DNA of 38,690 bases from Bacillota bacterium (GCA_007121025.1 SKMO01000086.1:1-38690), one strand, 5' to 3'. Shown: positions 7,883 through 15,431, counted from the first letter of the stretch. Program-made: numbers and translations. The notes: generated by a model not told the origin, from the letters alone.

Positions 7883-7917
7883 AAAAAACTGACTCACTTC
7901 CAGGAGTCAGTTTTTTT
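7883..7917. terminator. Bidirectional terminator between convergent genes
   Basis: The arms AAAAAACTGACTC (7883-7895) and GAGTCAGTTTTTT (7904-7916) are perfectly complementary around an 8-base loop. An A run on the left and a T run on the right make it work on both strands. It ends the plus-strand ORF (stop 7872) and the malic enzyme on the minus strand (stop 7923). Confidence 0.92.
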
Positions 7918-7922
7918 ATGGT

Positions 7923-9098
7923 CTAAATCCGGGCGACCCCGGTTCTGCGGGCCGCTTCAGCCACGTTGCGCCCCACTTCGATGCCCGTGTTTCGATCCAG
8001 TGCTGCCGGGATCACATAATCCGGTCTGAGCTGATCCGGCCGGACCAGCCCGGCAATGGCCTGGGCCGCGGCGATCTTCATGGCCTCGTTGATTTCTGTC
8101 GCCCGCACATCCAGGGCGCCACGGAAAATTCCGGGAAACGCCAGGACATTGTTGACCTGGTTTGGAAAATCACTGCGTCCCGTGCAAACCACATAGGCCC
8201 CGGCCGCAAACGCCTCATCCGGAAGGATCTCCGGATCGGGGTTGGCCATGGCCATCACGATGGGCTTTTCGTTCATTGAGGCCACCATGTCCCCGGTCAC
8301 AGCTCCCTGAACGCTGACCCCGATAAACAGGTCCGACCCGACCATGGCCTCCTTCAGGCCCCCCTTCAGACCCTCTGGATTGGTCACATGGGCAAGCTCG
8401 CGTTTTTCCTGGTTCATCCCAGCCTGGCGCCCCACATAAATGGTTCCCCTGGAATCACACAGAATGATGTGCCGGGCCCCTTCGCCCAGAAGAAGCTTGG
8501 CAATGGCCACACCCGCCGCACCGGCACCATTGATGACGATCCGCACATCCTGCATGTGTTTCCCGGTCACTTTCAATGCGTTGATGACCGCCGCCAGGGT
8601 GACCACGGCCGTTCCATGTTGATCGTCATGAAAGACCGGGATGTCCAGCTCCTCTTTCAGCCGCCGTTCAATTTCAAAGCATCCGGGCGCTGCAATGTCT
8701 TCAATGTTGATCCCCCCGAAACCCGGAGAAATGGCCTTGACAACCCGAACGATTTCGTCCGGGTCTTTGGTATCCAGACAAATGGGAAAGGCATCCACGC
8801 CCCCAAAGGTCTTGAACAAAATGGCCTTGCCTTCCATCACCGGAAGGCTGGCTGCTCCGCCGATGTCTCCCAGGCCGAGTACAGCCGTTCCATCGGACAC
8901 CACCGCCACCATGTTCCCTTTGCTGGTGTAGTCGTACACCGACTCCGGATGGGCATGAATCCGTCGGCAGGGTTCCGCCACGCCCGGCGTGTATGCCATG
9001 GACAGATCCTTTTCAGTCTCCAGAGGCACCTTGCTGGTCACCTCAATTTTTCCTTTGTGCCTGACATGCATTTGCAATGATTCTTCGTTGATGTTCAT
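7923..9098 (-). CDS. NAD(P)-dependent malic enzyme (oxaloacetate-decarboxylating)
   Basis: Converts L-malate to pyruvate and CO2 with reduction of NAD(P), linking the C4-acid pool to pyruvate in the cytoplasm. The 391 residues match short bacterial malic enzymes that lack the phosphotransacetylase tail. Visible motifs are AYTPGV (35-40), SDGTAVLGLGDIG (68-80), the likely catalytic lysine in MEGKAILF (K90) and metal-site acidic residues in INIEDI. HDDQHGTA (157-163) and the Rossmann loop GAGAAG (190-195) are also present. Cofactor preference cannot be read. GGAGG precedes the ATG, but a terminator hairpin lies just upstream of it. With ppdK in the same window, malate could feed gluconeogenesis through pyruvate. 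Confidence 0.95.
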   Translation of the reverse strand: MNINEESLQMHVRHKGKIEVTSKVPLETEKDLSMAYTPGVAEPCRRIHAHPESVYDYTSKGNMVAVVSDGTAVLGLGDIGGAASLPVMEGKAILFKTFGGVDAFPICLDTKDPDEIVRVVKAISPGFGGINIEDIAAPGCFEIERRLKEELDIPVFHDDQHGTAVVTLAAVINALKVTGKHMQDVRIVINGAGAAGVAIAKLLLGEGARHIILCDSRGTIYVGRQAGMNQEKRELAHVTNPEGLKGGLKEAMVGSDLFIGVSVQGAVTGDMVASMNEKPIVMAMANPDPEILPDEAFAAGAYVVCTGRSDFPNQVNNVLAFPGIFRGALDVRATEINEAMKIAAAQAIAGLVRPDQLRPDYVIPAALDRNTGIEVGRNVAEAARRTGVARI

Positions 9099-9113
9099 AA
9101 GCCCTCCTGCACG

Positions 9114-9148
9114 AAAAAATGCCGGGGAGATCGAGTTTCCACGGCATT
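9114..9148 (-). terminator. Terminator or attenuator between the CBS gene and malic enzyme
   Basis: On the minus strand AATGCCG (9142-9148) pairs with CGGCATT (9118-9124) and runs into a T tract at 9119-9114. It follows the CBS stop by 7 bases and ends only about 7 bases before the GGAGG of the malic enzyme. Confidence 0.7.
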
Positions 9149-9155
9149 ATTCATG

Positions 9156-9557
9156 CTATTTGATTCGATCAAAACAATAATTGATAATCTCACTTCGGCG
9201 AACCATCCCGATAAACGTGCCATGATCGTCCACGACAGGAACGAAATTCTGCACCTTGGACAGTTCGATCAGATCAATCATGTCTGAGTTGATGTATACC
9301 GGTTTCATTTCCCGTTGTCGCTCAATGTCCCGAATGAAATACTGGTGAGCCGTATCAAAGGACAAGCCCTTGGTGTTTTTCATTTTCCAAAGGATATCCC
9401 CTTCAGTCAGTGTATTGATATAGCGACCCTCGTCGTCGACCACCGGTACCGCACTGTAGTTGTGGTATTCCATTCGCTCCAGTGCCTGTCGTATGGTTGC
9501 TTTTTCATTCAAATAAATGATGTCACTTTTGGGCAACAGGAAAAAAGCAATGTTCAT
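9156..9557 (-). CDS. Tandem CBS-domain protein
   Basis: A 133-residue stand-alone pair of CBS domains, a fold that usually binds adenine nucleotides or SAM and acts as an energy or ligand sensor. CBS1 includes IRQALERMEYHNYSAVPVVD. CBS2 includes DLIELSKVQNFVPVVDDHG and ends IGMVRRSEII. No catalytic domain is attached, so its target is unknown. The start at 9557 (MNIAFFLLPK) follows GGGAGGTG five bases upstream; an in-frame extension to 9626 has no comparable site. The first 35 bases overlap the end of the glycosylase gene, so expression is probably coupled. Confidence 0.85.
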   Translation of the reverse strand: MNIAFFLLPKSDIIYLNEKATIRQALERMEYHNYSAVPVVDDEGRYINTLTEGDILWKMKNTKGLSFDTAHQYFIRDIERQREMKPVYINSDMIDLIELSKVQNFVPVVDDHGTFIGMVRRSEIINYCFDRIK

Positions 9558-10194
9558 GTATCCACCTCCCGTAGCGCACGGTAGCATTATAGTCGATATC
9601 CTCCGGGTTGGCAAGCGGCAGTTCACGAATCTGCTCGTAGCGGAAACAGTCCCTGAGGTGATCGTTCACCAGTCCCGCAGCCTGCATCAGGGCATACACA
9701 ATGGTCGGACCGCAAAACGAAAACCCTCTTCGTTTCAGCTCACGGCTCAGGACCTCCGACTCCCTGGTGGAGGCCGGAACGTCGGCCATCGTCTGGGCGC
9801 CTCGGTCAACAGGGCGCCCGTCCACTGCCGACCACAGAAACGTTGCAAAGCTTCCCTCCCGGGCCTGAAATTCCAAAAATGCACGGGCATTGCCCACCGC
9901 AGACTGAATCTTGCGCCGGTTTCGGATGATTCCCGGGTTGTTCATCAGTCTGTTGATGTCTTCCTCATCATACAGGGCCATCTTGTGGGGGTCCAGTCCT
10001 TCAAAGGCCTCCAGATAACCCGGCATTCTGCGCAGGATGGTGATCCAGGACAGACCGGCCTGTGCCCCTTCCAGAATGAGCAGTGCAAACAGCCCACCGT
10101 CATCCATCAGCGGGACACCCCACAATTCATCGTGGTAGGCCAGATAAAGAGGATCCGTTCCCGGCCAGGGACAACGGACGCAGGCACGGCTCAT
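9523..10194 (-). CDS. tag: DNA-3-methyladenine glycosylase I
   Basis: Excises 3-methyladenine from alkylated DNA to start base excision repair. Zinc ligands expected for Tag are visible: a Cys in RCPWPG (residue 8) and His in YHDELWG (21), then His and Cys in NDHLRDCF. The catalytic region LILEGAQAGLSW contains the conserved glutamate. At 223 residues it is about 35 longer than E. coli Tag, with an extra C-terminal tail that overlaps the CBS gene. It begins 7 bases after the oxidoreductase stop and has only a weak GGGA Shine-Dalgarno. Confidence 0.93.
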   Translation of the reverse strand: MSRACVRCPWPGTDPLYLAYHDELWGVPLMDDGGLFALLILEGAQAGLSWITILRRMPGYLEAFEGLDPHKMALYDEEDINRLMNNPGIIRNRRKIQSAVGNARAFLEFQAREGSFATFLWSAVDGRPVDRGAQTMADVPASTRESEVLSRELKRRGFSFCGPTIVYALMQAAGLVNDHLRDCFRYEQIRELPLANPEDIDYNATVRYGRWIHEHCFFPVAQK

Positions 10195-10201
10195 CGTCCC
10201 G

Positions 10202-12106
10202 TCACTTGGCGTCAGGAAGATCTTTCATCAGCGCATCAAGACCCAGTTCCTGCAGCCGCTCCGGGGTGGGCACTCCGTCCGGTGTCCAGCAGCCAAGGGC
10301 GTAGTACTCGTCGAGCATCGGCCCCAGATCCACCGTCAGTCCCCGGTGAACCATCTCCGCTTCGTCCGGCGATTTGACTTCGATGTCCTCCGGATGAACG
10401 TACACATCCAGGGGCTCTTCAAGAAAGCGTTTGGGCAGCATGTCGTCCTTGCGGCGCATGCCGTGACGGACGTTGTACATCCGTTCCAGGTTGATCACAC
10501 GCTGTCCCGCCCGAAAGAGATCTTCTCCCGAGACATCGATCCCCAGAGCCCGCAATCCTTCCGCCAGGTCCGACGGCATGATGGCATACGTTTCCGTGAA
10601 CGCGAACTTGCAGATGCCCAGCATGTCCGCCAGGGCGTTGCACACCTCTGTCCAGCGGACCATCACGGCTTTGTATTTTTCATTGGTGGTTTCCATCAGT
10701 TCCGGACCACACGCCTTGAGTTCCGGCACTTTGTTGACCACGTCCATGTTGCCGGTCAGATCAATCGTGGCCAGCGCATAGAGATGGTCTGCCCCCCGGT
10801 TGGAGGTCGCATGGCCCAGGGCCATGCCCTTCAGTACCCGGCCATCCTGCCTTGGGATTTCCACATTTTTGCAGTGCAGAGCAAAATCCTGCGCCCCGTT
10901 TCCTACCCGCTGTCCTGCCGTCTGCACACCGTCTGCCAGCAGTTCCCCCAGAGGGCCTTCCCGTCGGGCAATGTCCTCGATCAGCCCTTTGATGGTGTCC
11001 GGATCCCCCCACTCCAGGTTGTAGGTTTCATCGTTGAGCAGCCCCTTTTCATGGGCTTCCATGGCAAACGCAATGAGAACGCCCACTGAAATGGTATCGA
11101 TGCCCATTTCATTGCACAGTTTGTTGCAGTAAATCAGCAACTCCGGATTGTCATTCCAGACCAGGGGACCCAGTGCATTGGCGGTTTCATATTCCGGCCC
11201 TTCCTGCACAGGCGTCTTGTAGGGCCCTTCCTTGACCTGGGTGAACCGGGCACACTTGATGGAGCAGGCGAAACAGCCCTGGTTGCGGACCGTGTATTTT
11301 TTGATGGCTTTGGCGTTGAGGTTCTCCCCCATGGGGAACTGGCCATACCGGTGGTTCTTGGAGGGGTTGTCCCCACCTTTGTTTTTGTAATCAAGAAGAA
11401 CCACGGTTCCCCATTCCGTGTAGTCCTTTGCTCCCGGGTGATTGCGCACCAACGGCGTCACCCGTTTGACCACTTTGCGGAATTCATGGGGCAGTTCCAC
11501 TTTATGGCTTCCCCTGACCACGACAGCCTTGAGGTTTTTTGACCCCATCACAGCACCCATGCCGGTACGGCCGGCTGCCCGGCCCAGATCATTGATCACT
11601 GCAGCAAAGGCCACCTTGTTTTCTCCGGCGGGGCCAATCGACGCCACCTTGGCGCCGTTGTATTTTTCCAGCAGGGCGGCTTCCACCTCTCCGGTTTCCA
11701 TGCCCCAGTATTCCTCGGCAGATTCAATGCTCACCTTGTCGTCTTCAACCGCGATATACACCGGCTTGCCGGCCTGTCCGGAAAACACAAACAGATCGTA
11801 TCCGGCCTTTTTCATCTGTGGCCCGAAAAACCCCGAACTGTTGGCATAACCATAGGCTCCTGTCGCCGGAGATTTGGCGGAAACCGTAAAACGGGCTGCA
11901 GAAGGCCAGCTTGTCCCTGTCAGCGGGCCTGTCGAAAAGATCAGCAGGTTTTCCGGATCGAATGCTTCCACGTCCGTGCCCACGTTATCGTAGAGCACCT
12001 TGGCGGCAATGCCCCGGCTGCCGATGTAATCGTTCAGCAGTTCCGGATCGGTCTGTTCCACCCGGGCCGTGCGGTTTGTCAAATCAATCCATGCCGTTTT
12101 TCCCAT
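10202..12106 (-). CDS. Aldehyde:ferredoxin oxidoreductase family protein
   Basis: A 634-residue tungsten-pterin enzyme of the AOR family, which interconverts aldehydes and carboxylic acids with ferredoxin in the cytoplasm of anaerobes. The N-terminal AOR domain contains LIFSTGPLTGT (55-65) and SSGFFGPQMKKAGYD. The [4Fe-4S] ligands are C278, C281 and C285, with the distal C499 in DMLGIC. GSKNLKAVVVRG (188-199) is a further family signature. The true start is the ATG at 12106 with GGAGGAAAG upstream; the open frame extends to 12346 across the MoaD-like gene and should not be used. Substrate specificity is unknown. The adjacent MoaD-like gene fits a role in pterin-cofactor sulfur supply. Confidence 0.93.
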   Translation of the reverse strand: MGKTAWIDLTNRTARVEQTDPELLNDYIGSRGIAAKVLYDNVGTDVEAFDPENLLIFSTGPLTGTSWPSAARFTVSAKSPATGAYGYANSSGFFGPQMKKAGYDLFVFSGQAGKPVYIAVEDDKVSIESAEEYWGMETGEVEAALLEKYNGAKVASIGPAGENKVAFAAVINDLGRAAGRTGMGAVMGSKNLKAVVVRGSHKVELPHEFRKVVKRVTPLVRNHPGAKDYTEWGTVVLLDYKNKGGDNPSKNHRYGQFPMGENLNAKAIKKYTVRNQGCFACSIKCARFTQVKEGPYKTPVQEGPEYETANALGPLVWNDNPELLIYCNKLCNEMGIDTISVGVLIAFAMEAHEKGLLNDETYNLEWGDPDTIKGLIEDIARREGPLGELLADGVQTAGQRVGNGAQDFALHCKNVEIPRQDGRVLKGMALGHATSNRGADHLYALATIDLTGNMDVVNKVPELKACGPELMETTNEKYKAVMVRWTEVCNALADMLGICKFAFTETYAIMPSDLAEGLRALGIDVSGEDLFRAGQRVINLERMYNVRHGMRRKDDMLPKRFLEEPLDVYVHPEDIEVKSPDEAEMVHRGLTVDLGPMLDEYYALGCWTPDGVPTPERLQELGLDALMKDLPDAK

Positions 12107-12125
12107 CTTCTTTCCTCCCTGTTTC

Positions 12126-12389
12126 TCAGCCCCCACCCATCTGGGTGAGAAGATCCACCTGATCCCCATCGGACAGTGCCGTCGTTGCCCACTCTTCTGA
12201 TGGGGCATACACCGCATTGACCGACGCTCCCGCAATGCGCCGGAGATCATCTTTTGCAAACTGGGGATAGGCCGCCTCAAAGAAATGCCACAGGTCTTCC
12301 ATGGTGGCGTTGCTGTCCAAGGACACCTCCAGATACATCCGGCCAAGCATCATCTGAAAAAAGCCAAGCAGGCGCACGTTGACAACCAC
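12126..12389 (-). CDS. MoaD/ThiS-family sulfur carrier protein
   Basis: An 87-residue ubiquitin-fold protein ending in the diglycine tail QMGGG. MoaD-type proteins carry a C-terminal thiocarboxylate that supplies dithiolene sulfur to molybdopterin or tungstopterin. It lies 19 bases upstream of the AOR gene, a pairing common in anaerobes, so a dedicated role in AOR cofactor assembly is a fair inference. The GTG at 12389 (VVNVRLLGFF) has GGGAGG eight bases upstream. The GTG at 12398 is only one base from that site and is less likely. Confidence 0.8.
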   Translation of the reverse strand: MVVNVRLLGFFQMMLGRMYLEVSLDSNATMEDLWHFFEAAYPQFAKDDLRRIAGASVNAVYAPSEEWATTALSDGDQVDLLTQMGGG

Positions 12390-12421
12390 ATCCCACACCT
12401 CCCGCTGACCGGCAAAGTTCA

Positions 12422-12444
12422 GCGGCCGGCGAGAGCCGGACCGC
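12422..12444 (-). other. GC-rich intercistronic hairpin
   Basis: Between the zinc-ribbon gene and the MoaD-like gene, GCGGCCGGC (12422-12430) pairs with GCCGG (12435-12439) and CCGC (12441-12444), with one bulged base and a 4-base loop. No U tract follows on the minus strand. It may be an mRNA processing or stability element rather than a terminator. Confidence 0.5.
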
Positions 12445-12449
12445 TTTCT

Positions 12450-13175
12450 CTACTGATCTGAATTATCGTCATTCACATTAAGAATCATCCGTCCACAGTT
12501 TGTACATCGGGTTCCGGGTCGGCCCTCTTTGACTGCACTGAGCACTTCAGACTCCAACAGCACGTTGCAACTGCTGCAAAACCGGCCCTTTTTCAGCGCG
12601 CTGAAAACCTCAACCCCGTAGCGTTCTGTTTCCTTGTCAAAAAACTCACGCTCCGACCTCTCCAGCTTCCGGACGAATTGTTCGATCTGTTCATCAAGCT
12701 GGCGCAGTTTTTCAACCAGCCGGCCTCGTTCAGCCAGATACTCTTCCACTTTGCTTTCATAGTCATTCATCCGTTCAACCAGCGCATCGCGCCGCTCCCG
12801 CAGTTCCTGCCGGCGGTTGCATGCCTGCGCATTGTTTTCATCACACTGTTCCTTCTGCTGCTGCAGTGCTGTTTCCAGCCCCTCCAACCGATGCTGGATG
12901 GTTTGCAGTTCCTTCGGAGAATGGTCCCCCTCATACAAAGAGCTGTTCATCCGGGAAATGTCCTGTTCAGTTTGCTGCCGGTTCCGTTGGAGAGTCTGGA
13001 TCTCAGCAGCATGAAACCGGAGCTTTTCTTCAAGAACCAGCAGATCTCTCTTTTCCTCGAGCAACTGCTGCTTGCGTTTACGCAACTTGCATTCCCGCTC
13101 CTTAGGATAGCTCTTTTCCATTGCTTCCCGGCGTAGCTTCATCTGCTGCAATGCGAGCAATTTAAAATAGTCCAT
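12450..13175 (-). CDS. Coiled-coil protein with C-terminal C4 zinc ribbon (COG1579/DUF164)
   Basis: A 241-residue protein with long charged coiled-coil helices over roughly residues 10-185. A zinc ribbon follows, with ligands C200, C203, C224 and C227 (CSSC and CTNC). This matches the COG1579/CdsZ family, for which nucleic-acid or adaptor roles have been proposed; the function here is unknown. The order trmK-nif3-zinc ribbon is typical of Clostridia. The ATG at 13175 has GAGGTGGAG upstream. It is probably co-transcribed with the Nif3-like gene 41 bases upstream. Confidence 0.85.
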   Translation of the reverse strand: MDYFKLLALQQMKLRREAMEKSYPKERECKLRKRKQQLLEEKRDLLVLEEKLRFHAAEIQTLQRNRQQTEQDISRMNSSLYEGDHSPKELQTIQHRLEGLETALQQQKEQCDENNAQACNRRQELRERRDALVERMNDYESKVEEYLAERGRLVEKLRQLDEQIEQFVRKLERSEREFFDKETERYGVEVFSALKKGRFCSSCNVLLESEVLSAVKEGRPGTRCTNCGRMILNVNDDNSDQ

Positions 13176-13216
13176 GGCTCCACCTCATCCCTGACTCCAA
13201 ACAGGACATCCCTGTC

Positions 13217-14314
13217 TTATATCCCAAATTCTGGTGATTGCGCTTCTGACACTATTCCTTCCACATCAAGGGCATTTGCCACCTGATGGCAGAGCCATTC
13301 CATGGCCGGCCACTCCGTGCCGGCATGTCCTGCGTCAATCAGGCACAAACCCTCCGCCGGTGCATCCAGTCCGTCATGATAACCGATGTCCCCGGTCACC
13401 AGAACGTCGGCGCCCGCTTTGAGGGCATCCCCGATCAGGGATTTTCCGGAGCCCCCACACATGGCGACCTTTCGGACGGTCCGGTTTCTGTCCCCGTAGA
13501 CGGTGACTCTGTCCAGACCCAGCCGGTCGCGGACCCGCGCGGCATAGGCGTCCAGAGATTCCGGTTCTTCCACCAGACCGATCACGCCGGCTCCTGTACG
13601 AAGATCTCTGTTCAACAGGGGGACCAGATCGTATGCCGGTTCCTCGTATGGGTGTGCTTCCAGCAGCGCGCTTACAACCGATGGGATCTGCTGCTTTTCA
13701 AGAACCGTTTCGACTTTCAGCTCGGACACCGTTTCCCGTCTTCCCGGGCTTCCGATAAAAGGGTCGGCTCCCGTCTGTGGGACGAAAGACCCCTGACCGG
13801 ACACGGTAAACCGGGTCTGCGTGTAATCTCCCAGTGTTCCGGCCCCAGCCCCGAACACGGCCTGGCAAACCGCTTCCGCCTGTTCTTCCGGGACGGTAAA
13901 CAACAGTTTCACCAGACCGGCGTCTGCCGGTTGTAAAACGGTCGGTTCCATGAGCCCCATCCGCTCAGCCAGCACATGGCTGACCCCCCTGGCGGCAAAA
14001 TCAAAACTGGTATGTGCACTGTATACAGCTGTCCCCTGTTGAACCAGGGAGACGAGCAATTTGTTTTTGGGATTGGTCAGGGAAAGGTGTTTCAGTGGCT
14101 CAAAGATCAAAGGATGGTGGGTCACGATCATCCTGCAGTCCCGGTCCAGGGCTTCACGGATCACAGCCGCCGTGCAATCAAGGGCAAACAGAACCCGCTG
14201 TGTTTCGACATCCGGATCCCCGGTCATCAGGCCACAATTGTCCCAGGACGCCGCCAGAGCGGGCGGAGCCAGTTGTTCAATAAACCCGGTTACTGTGCCG
14301 ATCCGTTCACTCAT
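13217..14314 (-). CDS. Nif3-like dinuclear metal-centre protein (DUF34, YqfO type)
   Basis: A 365-residue member of the Nif3/DUF34 family; a GTP cyclohydrolase-like or metal-chaperone role has been discussed for it but is not settled. Metal ligands are visible in VTHHPLIF (H66, H67) and near the C-terminus in DAGHAGTEW. The extra length compared with E. coli YbgI (about 247 residues) reflects a central inserted PII/CutA-like domain, from about 130 to 225, as in Gram-positive YqfO. Its ATG overlaps the trmK stop by 4 bases and has AAGGAG upstream. Confidence 0.92.
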   Translation of the reverse strand: MSERIGTVTGFIEQLAPPALAASWDNCGLMTGDPDVETQRVLFALDCTAAVIREALDRDCRMIVTHHPLIFEPLKHLSLTNPKNKLLVSLVQQGTAVYSAHTSFDFAARGVSHVLAERMGLMEPTVLQPADAGLVKLLFTVPEEQAEAVCQAVFGAGAGTLGDYTQTRFTVSGQGSFVPQTGADPFIGSPGRRETVSELKVETVLEKQQIPSVVSALLEAHPYEEPAYDLVPLLNRDLRTGAGVIGLVEEPESLDAYAARVRDRLGLDRVTVYGDRNRTVRKVAMCGGSGKSLIGDALKAGADVLVTGDIGYHDGLDAPAEGLCLIDAGHAGTEWPAMEWLCHQVANALDVEGIVSEAQSPEFGI

Positions 14315-14994
14315 TCCAGTTGCTCCTTTAGTCGGTCCATCTCGTCACACAGCAGTCTGATCCTTCCGTGGTCCGGATGAACGGCTTTGGACATGGAACG
14401 GACAATCCGCTTCCGTTCTGTGATCATCTGTTCAACATAGGCAGCGTACAGGGGGGGCCTGCTCCGGCGAAGAACCGGGCCAATCTGTTCGTCTTCCCAG
14501 GACAGTGGTTGGGAGTCCCCGGGAACGGCAGACAAGACAAGATAGAGCCGGCCGTCTTCAGTGACCAGCCGTTCGTCGGCAATTTTCCAGCCAAGACCCC
14601 GCAGACATCGCCTGAGTTTCGGGTGAGCGCTTTGCGGCTGGAGAACCATTTGCCGGACACCGGCCAGCCGGTCCACACCGTTTCGGAGGATGGTACAGAT
14701 CGTGTGCCCGCCCATACCGGCCACCACCAGTGCGTCGGCCTCGCCGGGCACAAGAGGCGTCAGGCCGTCTCCCAGACGAAGGTCAACACGGTCATGGAGA
14801 CCTGCCTCCCGGACTGTCTGGCGGGCACTCTCCATGGGCCCACAATTTAATTCTACCCCTAAGGCACGTTGAAATAAACCCTTTATCAGAATATTCACCA
14901 TTAAATACCCGTGATCCGTCCCAATATCAGCAAGAACCTCCCCCGGGCAAAGAAGGGAGCATATACTGTCCAGCCTTGGTCCCATGGTCATCAT
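14311..14994 (-). CDS. trmK: tRNA (adenine(22)-N1)-methyltransferase TrmK
   Basis: SAM-dependent methyltransferase expected to make m1A22 in tRNA. The 227 residues include motif I LADIGTDHGYL (21-31), VVAGMGGHTI near 91-100 and LQPQSAHPKLRRCL, characteristic of TrmK (COG2384). A coiled C-terminal helix follows. The start is the ATG at 14994 after AGGAGAGG; the open frame continues to 15078 but would run into the tRNA-Val gene. The gene lies directly after the tRNA operon terminator, so it needs readthrough or an unseen promoter. It begins the trmK-nif3-zinc ribbon operon. Confidence 0.92.
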   Translation of the reverse strand: MMTMGPRLDSICSLLCPGEVLADIGTDHGYLMVNILIKGLFQRALGVELNCGPMESARQTVREAGLHDRVDLRLGDGLTPLVPGEADALVVAGMGGHTICTILRNGVDRLAGVRQMVLQPQSAHPKLRRCLRGLGWKIADERLVTEDGRLYLVLSAVPGDSQPLSWEDEQIGPVLRRSRPPLYAAYVEQMITERKRIVRSMSKAVHPDHGRIRLLCDEMDRLKEQLE

Positions 14995-15020
14995 CTGCAG
15001 ATCCTCTCCTCTCGAACGAC

Positions 15021-15046
15021 AAAAAAGCCCCGTCGATGACGGGGCT
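15021..15046 (-). terminator. Terminator of the tRNA operon
   Basis: A perfect 9-bp stem (AGCCCCGTC 15026-15034 against GACGGGGCT 15038-15046) with a 3-base loop is followed by Ts on the minus strand (15025-15021). Its first base is the last A of the tRNA-Val CCA end. Confidence 0.93.
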
Positions 15047-15121
15047 GGTGGGCGATGACGGGATCGAACCGCCGACATCTTGCTTGTAAGGCAAGCGCTC
15101 TCCCAGCTGAGCTAATCGCCC
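15046..15121 (-). tRNA. tRNA-Val (anticodon TAC)
   Basis: A 76-base cloverleaf with encoded CCA. The acceptor stem GGGCGAT pairs with ATCGCCC. The D arm is GCTC/GAGC, the anticodon loop CTTACAA carries TAC, and the T arm contains GGTTCGATCC. It is last in the four-tRNA operon. Confidence 0.97.
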
Positions 15122-15127
15122 GGTAAT

Positions 15128-15202
15128 TGGTGACCCGTGGGGGAATCGAACCCCCGTTACCGCCGTGAAAGGGCGGTGTCTTAACCGCTTGACCAACGGG
15201 CC
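15128..15202 (-). tRNA. tRNA-Glu (anticodon TTC)
   Basis: 75 bases including CCA. The acceptor GGCCCGT pairs with ACGGGTC with one G-U pair. The anticodon loop CTTTCAC carries TTC, and the T arm GGGGGTTCGATTCCCCC is perfect. It lies 6 bases upstream of tRNA-Val. Confidence 0.97.
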
Positions 15203-15214
15203 ATGTTGTTTGGT

Positions 15215-15291
15215 TGGTGGGCCCACCAGGACTCGAACCTGGGACCAACCGGTTATGAGCCGGTAGCTCTGACCAACTGAGCTATGGGCCC
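15215..15291 (-). tRNA. tRNA with CAT anticodon (elongator Met, or Ile2)
   Basis: 77 bases including CCA. The acceptor GGGCCCA pairs with TGGGCCC. The anticodon stem ACCGG/CCGGT encloses the loop CTCATAA. CAT can be elongator methionine or, if C34 is modified to lysidine, isoleucine (AUA). The C4-G69 and C5-G68 pairs are compatible with TilS recognition, so Ile2 is not excluded. It is not an initiator, because the acceptor 1-72 pair is G-C. Confidence 0.9.
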
Positions 15292-15300
15292 GAAAAAAAA

Positions 15301-15376
15301 TGGCTCCCCGAGTAGGACTCGAACCTACAACCTATCGGTTAACAGCCGATTGCTCTACCTATTGAGCTATCGAGGA
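15301..15376 (-). tRNA. tRNA-Asn (anticodon GTT)
   Basis: 76 bases including CCA. The acceptor TCCTCGA pairs with TCGGGGA with one wobble pair. The loop CTGTTAA carries GTT, the T arm is GTAGGTTCGAGTCCTAC and the discriminator base is G. It is first in the operon, about 20 bases after the predicted start of transcription. Confidence 0.97.
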
Positions 15377-15402
15377 ACGTCTATGTCATTACGACAAGAC
15401 TT

Positions 15403-15431
15403 ATTATACTGAGTGGTCACAGGCATGTCAA
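15403..15431 (-). promoter_or_regulatory. Perfect consensus sigma-A promoter of the tRNA operon
   Basis: TTGACA (15426-15431) and TATAAT (15403-15408) match the consensus at all 12 positions with a 17-base spacer. The upstream sequence is A/T-rich and would suit an UP element. Very strong expression is expected. Confidence 0.92.

Noticed and set aside
10202-12346. Extended AOR reading frame with an 80-residue N-terminal addition
   Set aside because: The extra part is an out-of-frame reading of the MoaD-like gene; the ATG at 12106 has a strong ribosome site and matches family starts.
13190-13215. Hairpin ACAGG/CCTGT between the Nif3-like and zinc-ribbon genes
   Set aside because: Only a 5-bp stem without a T run; likely chance.
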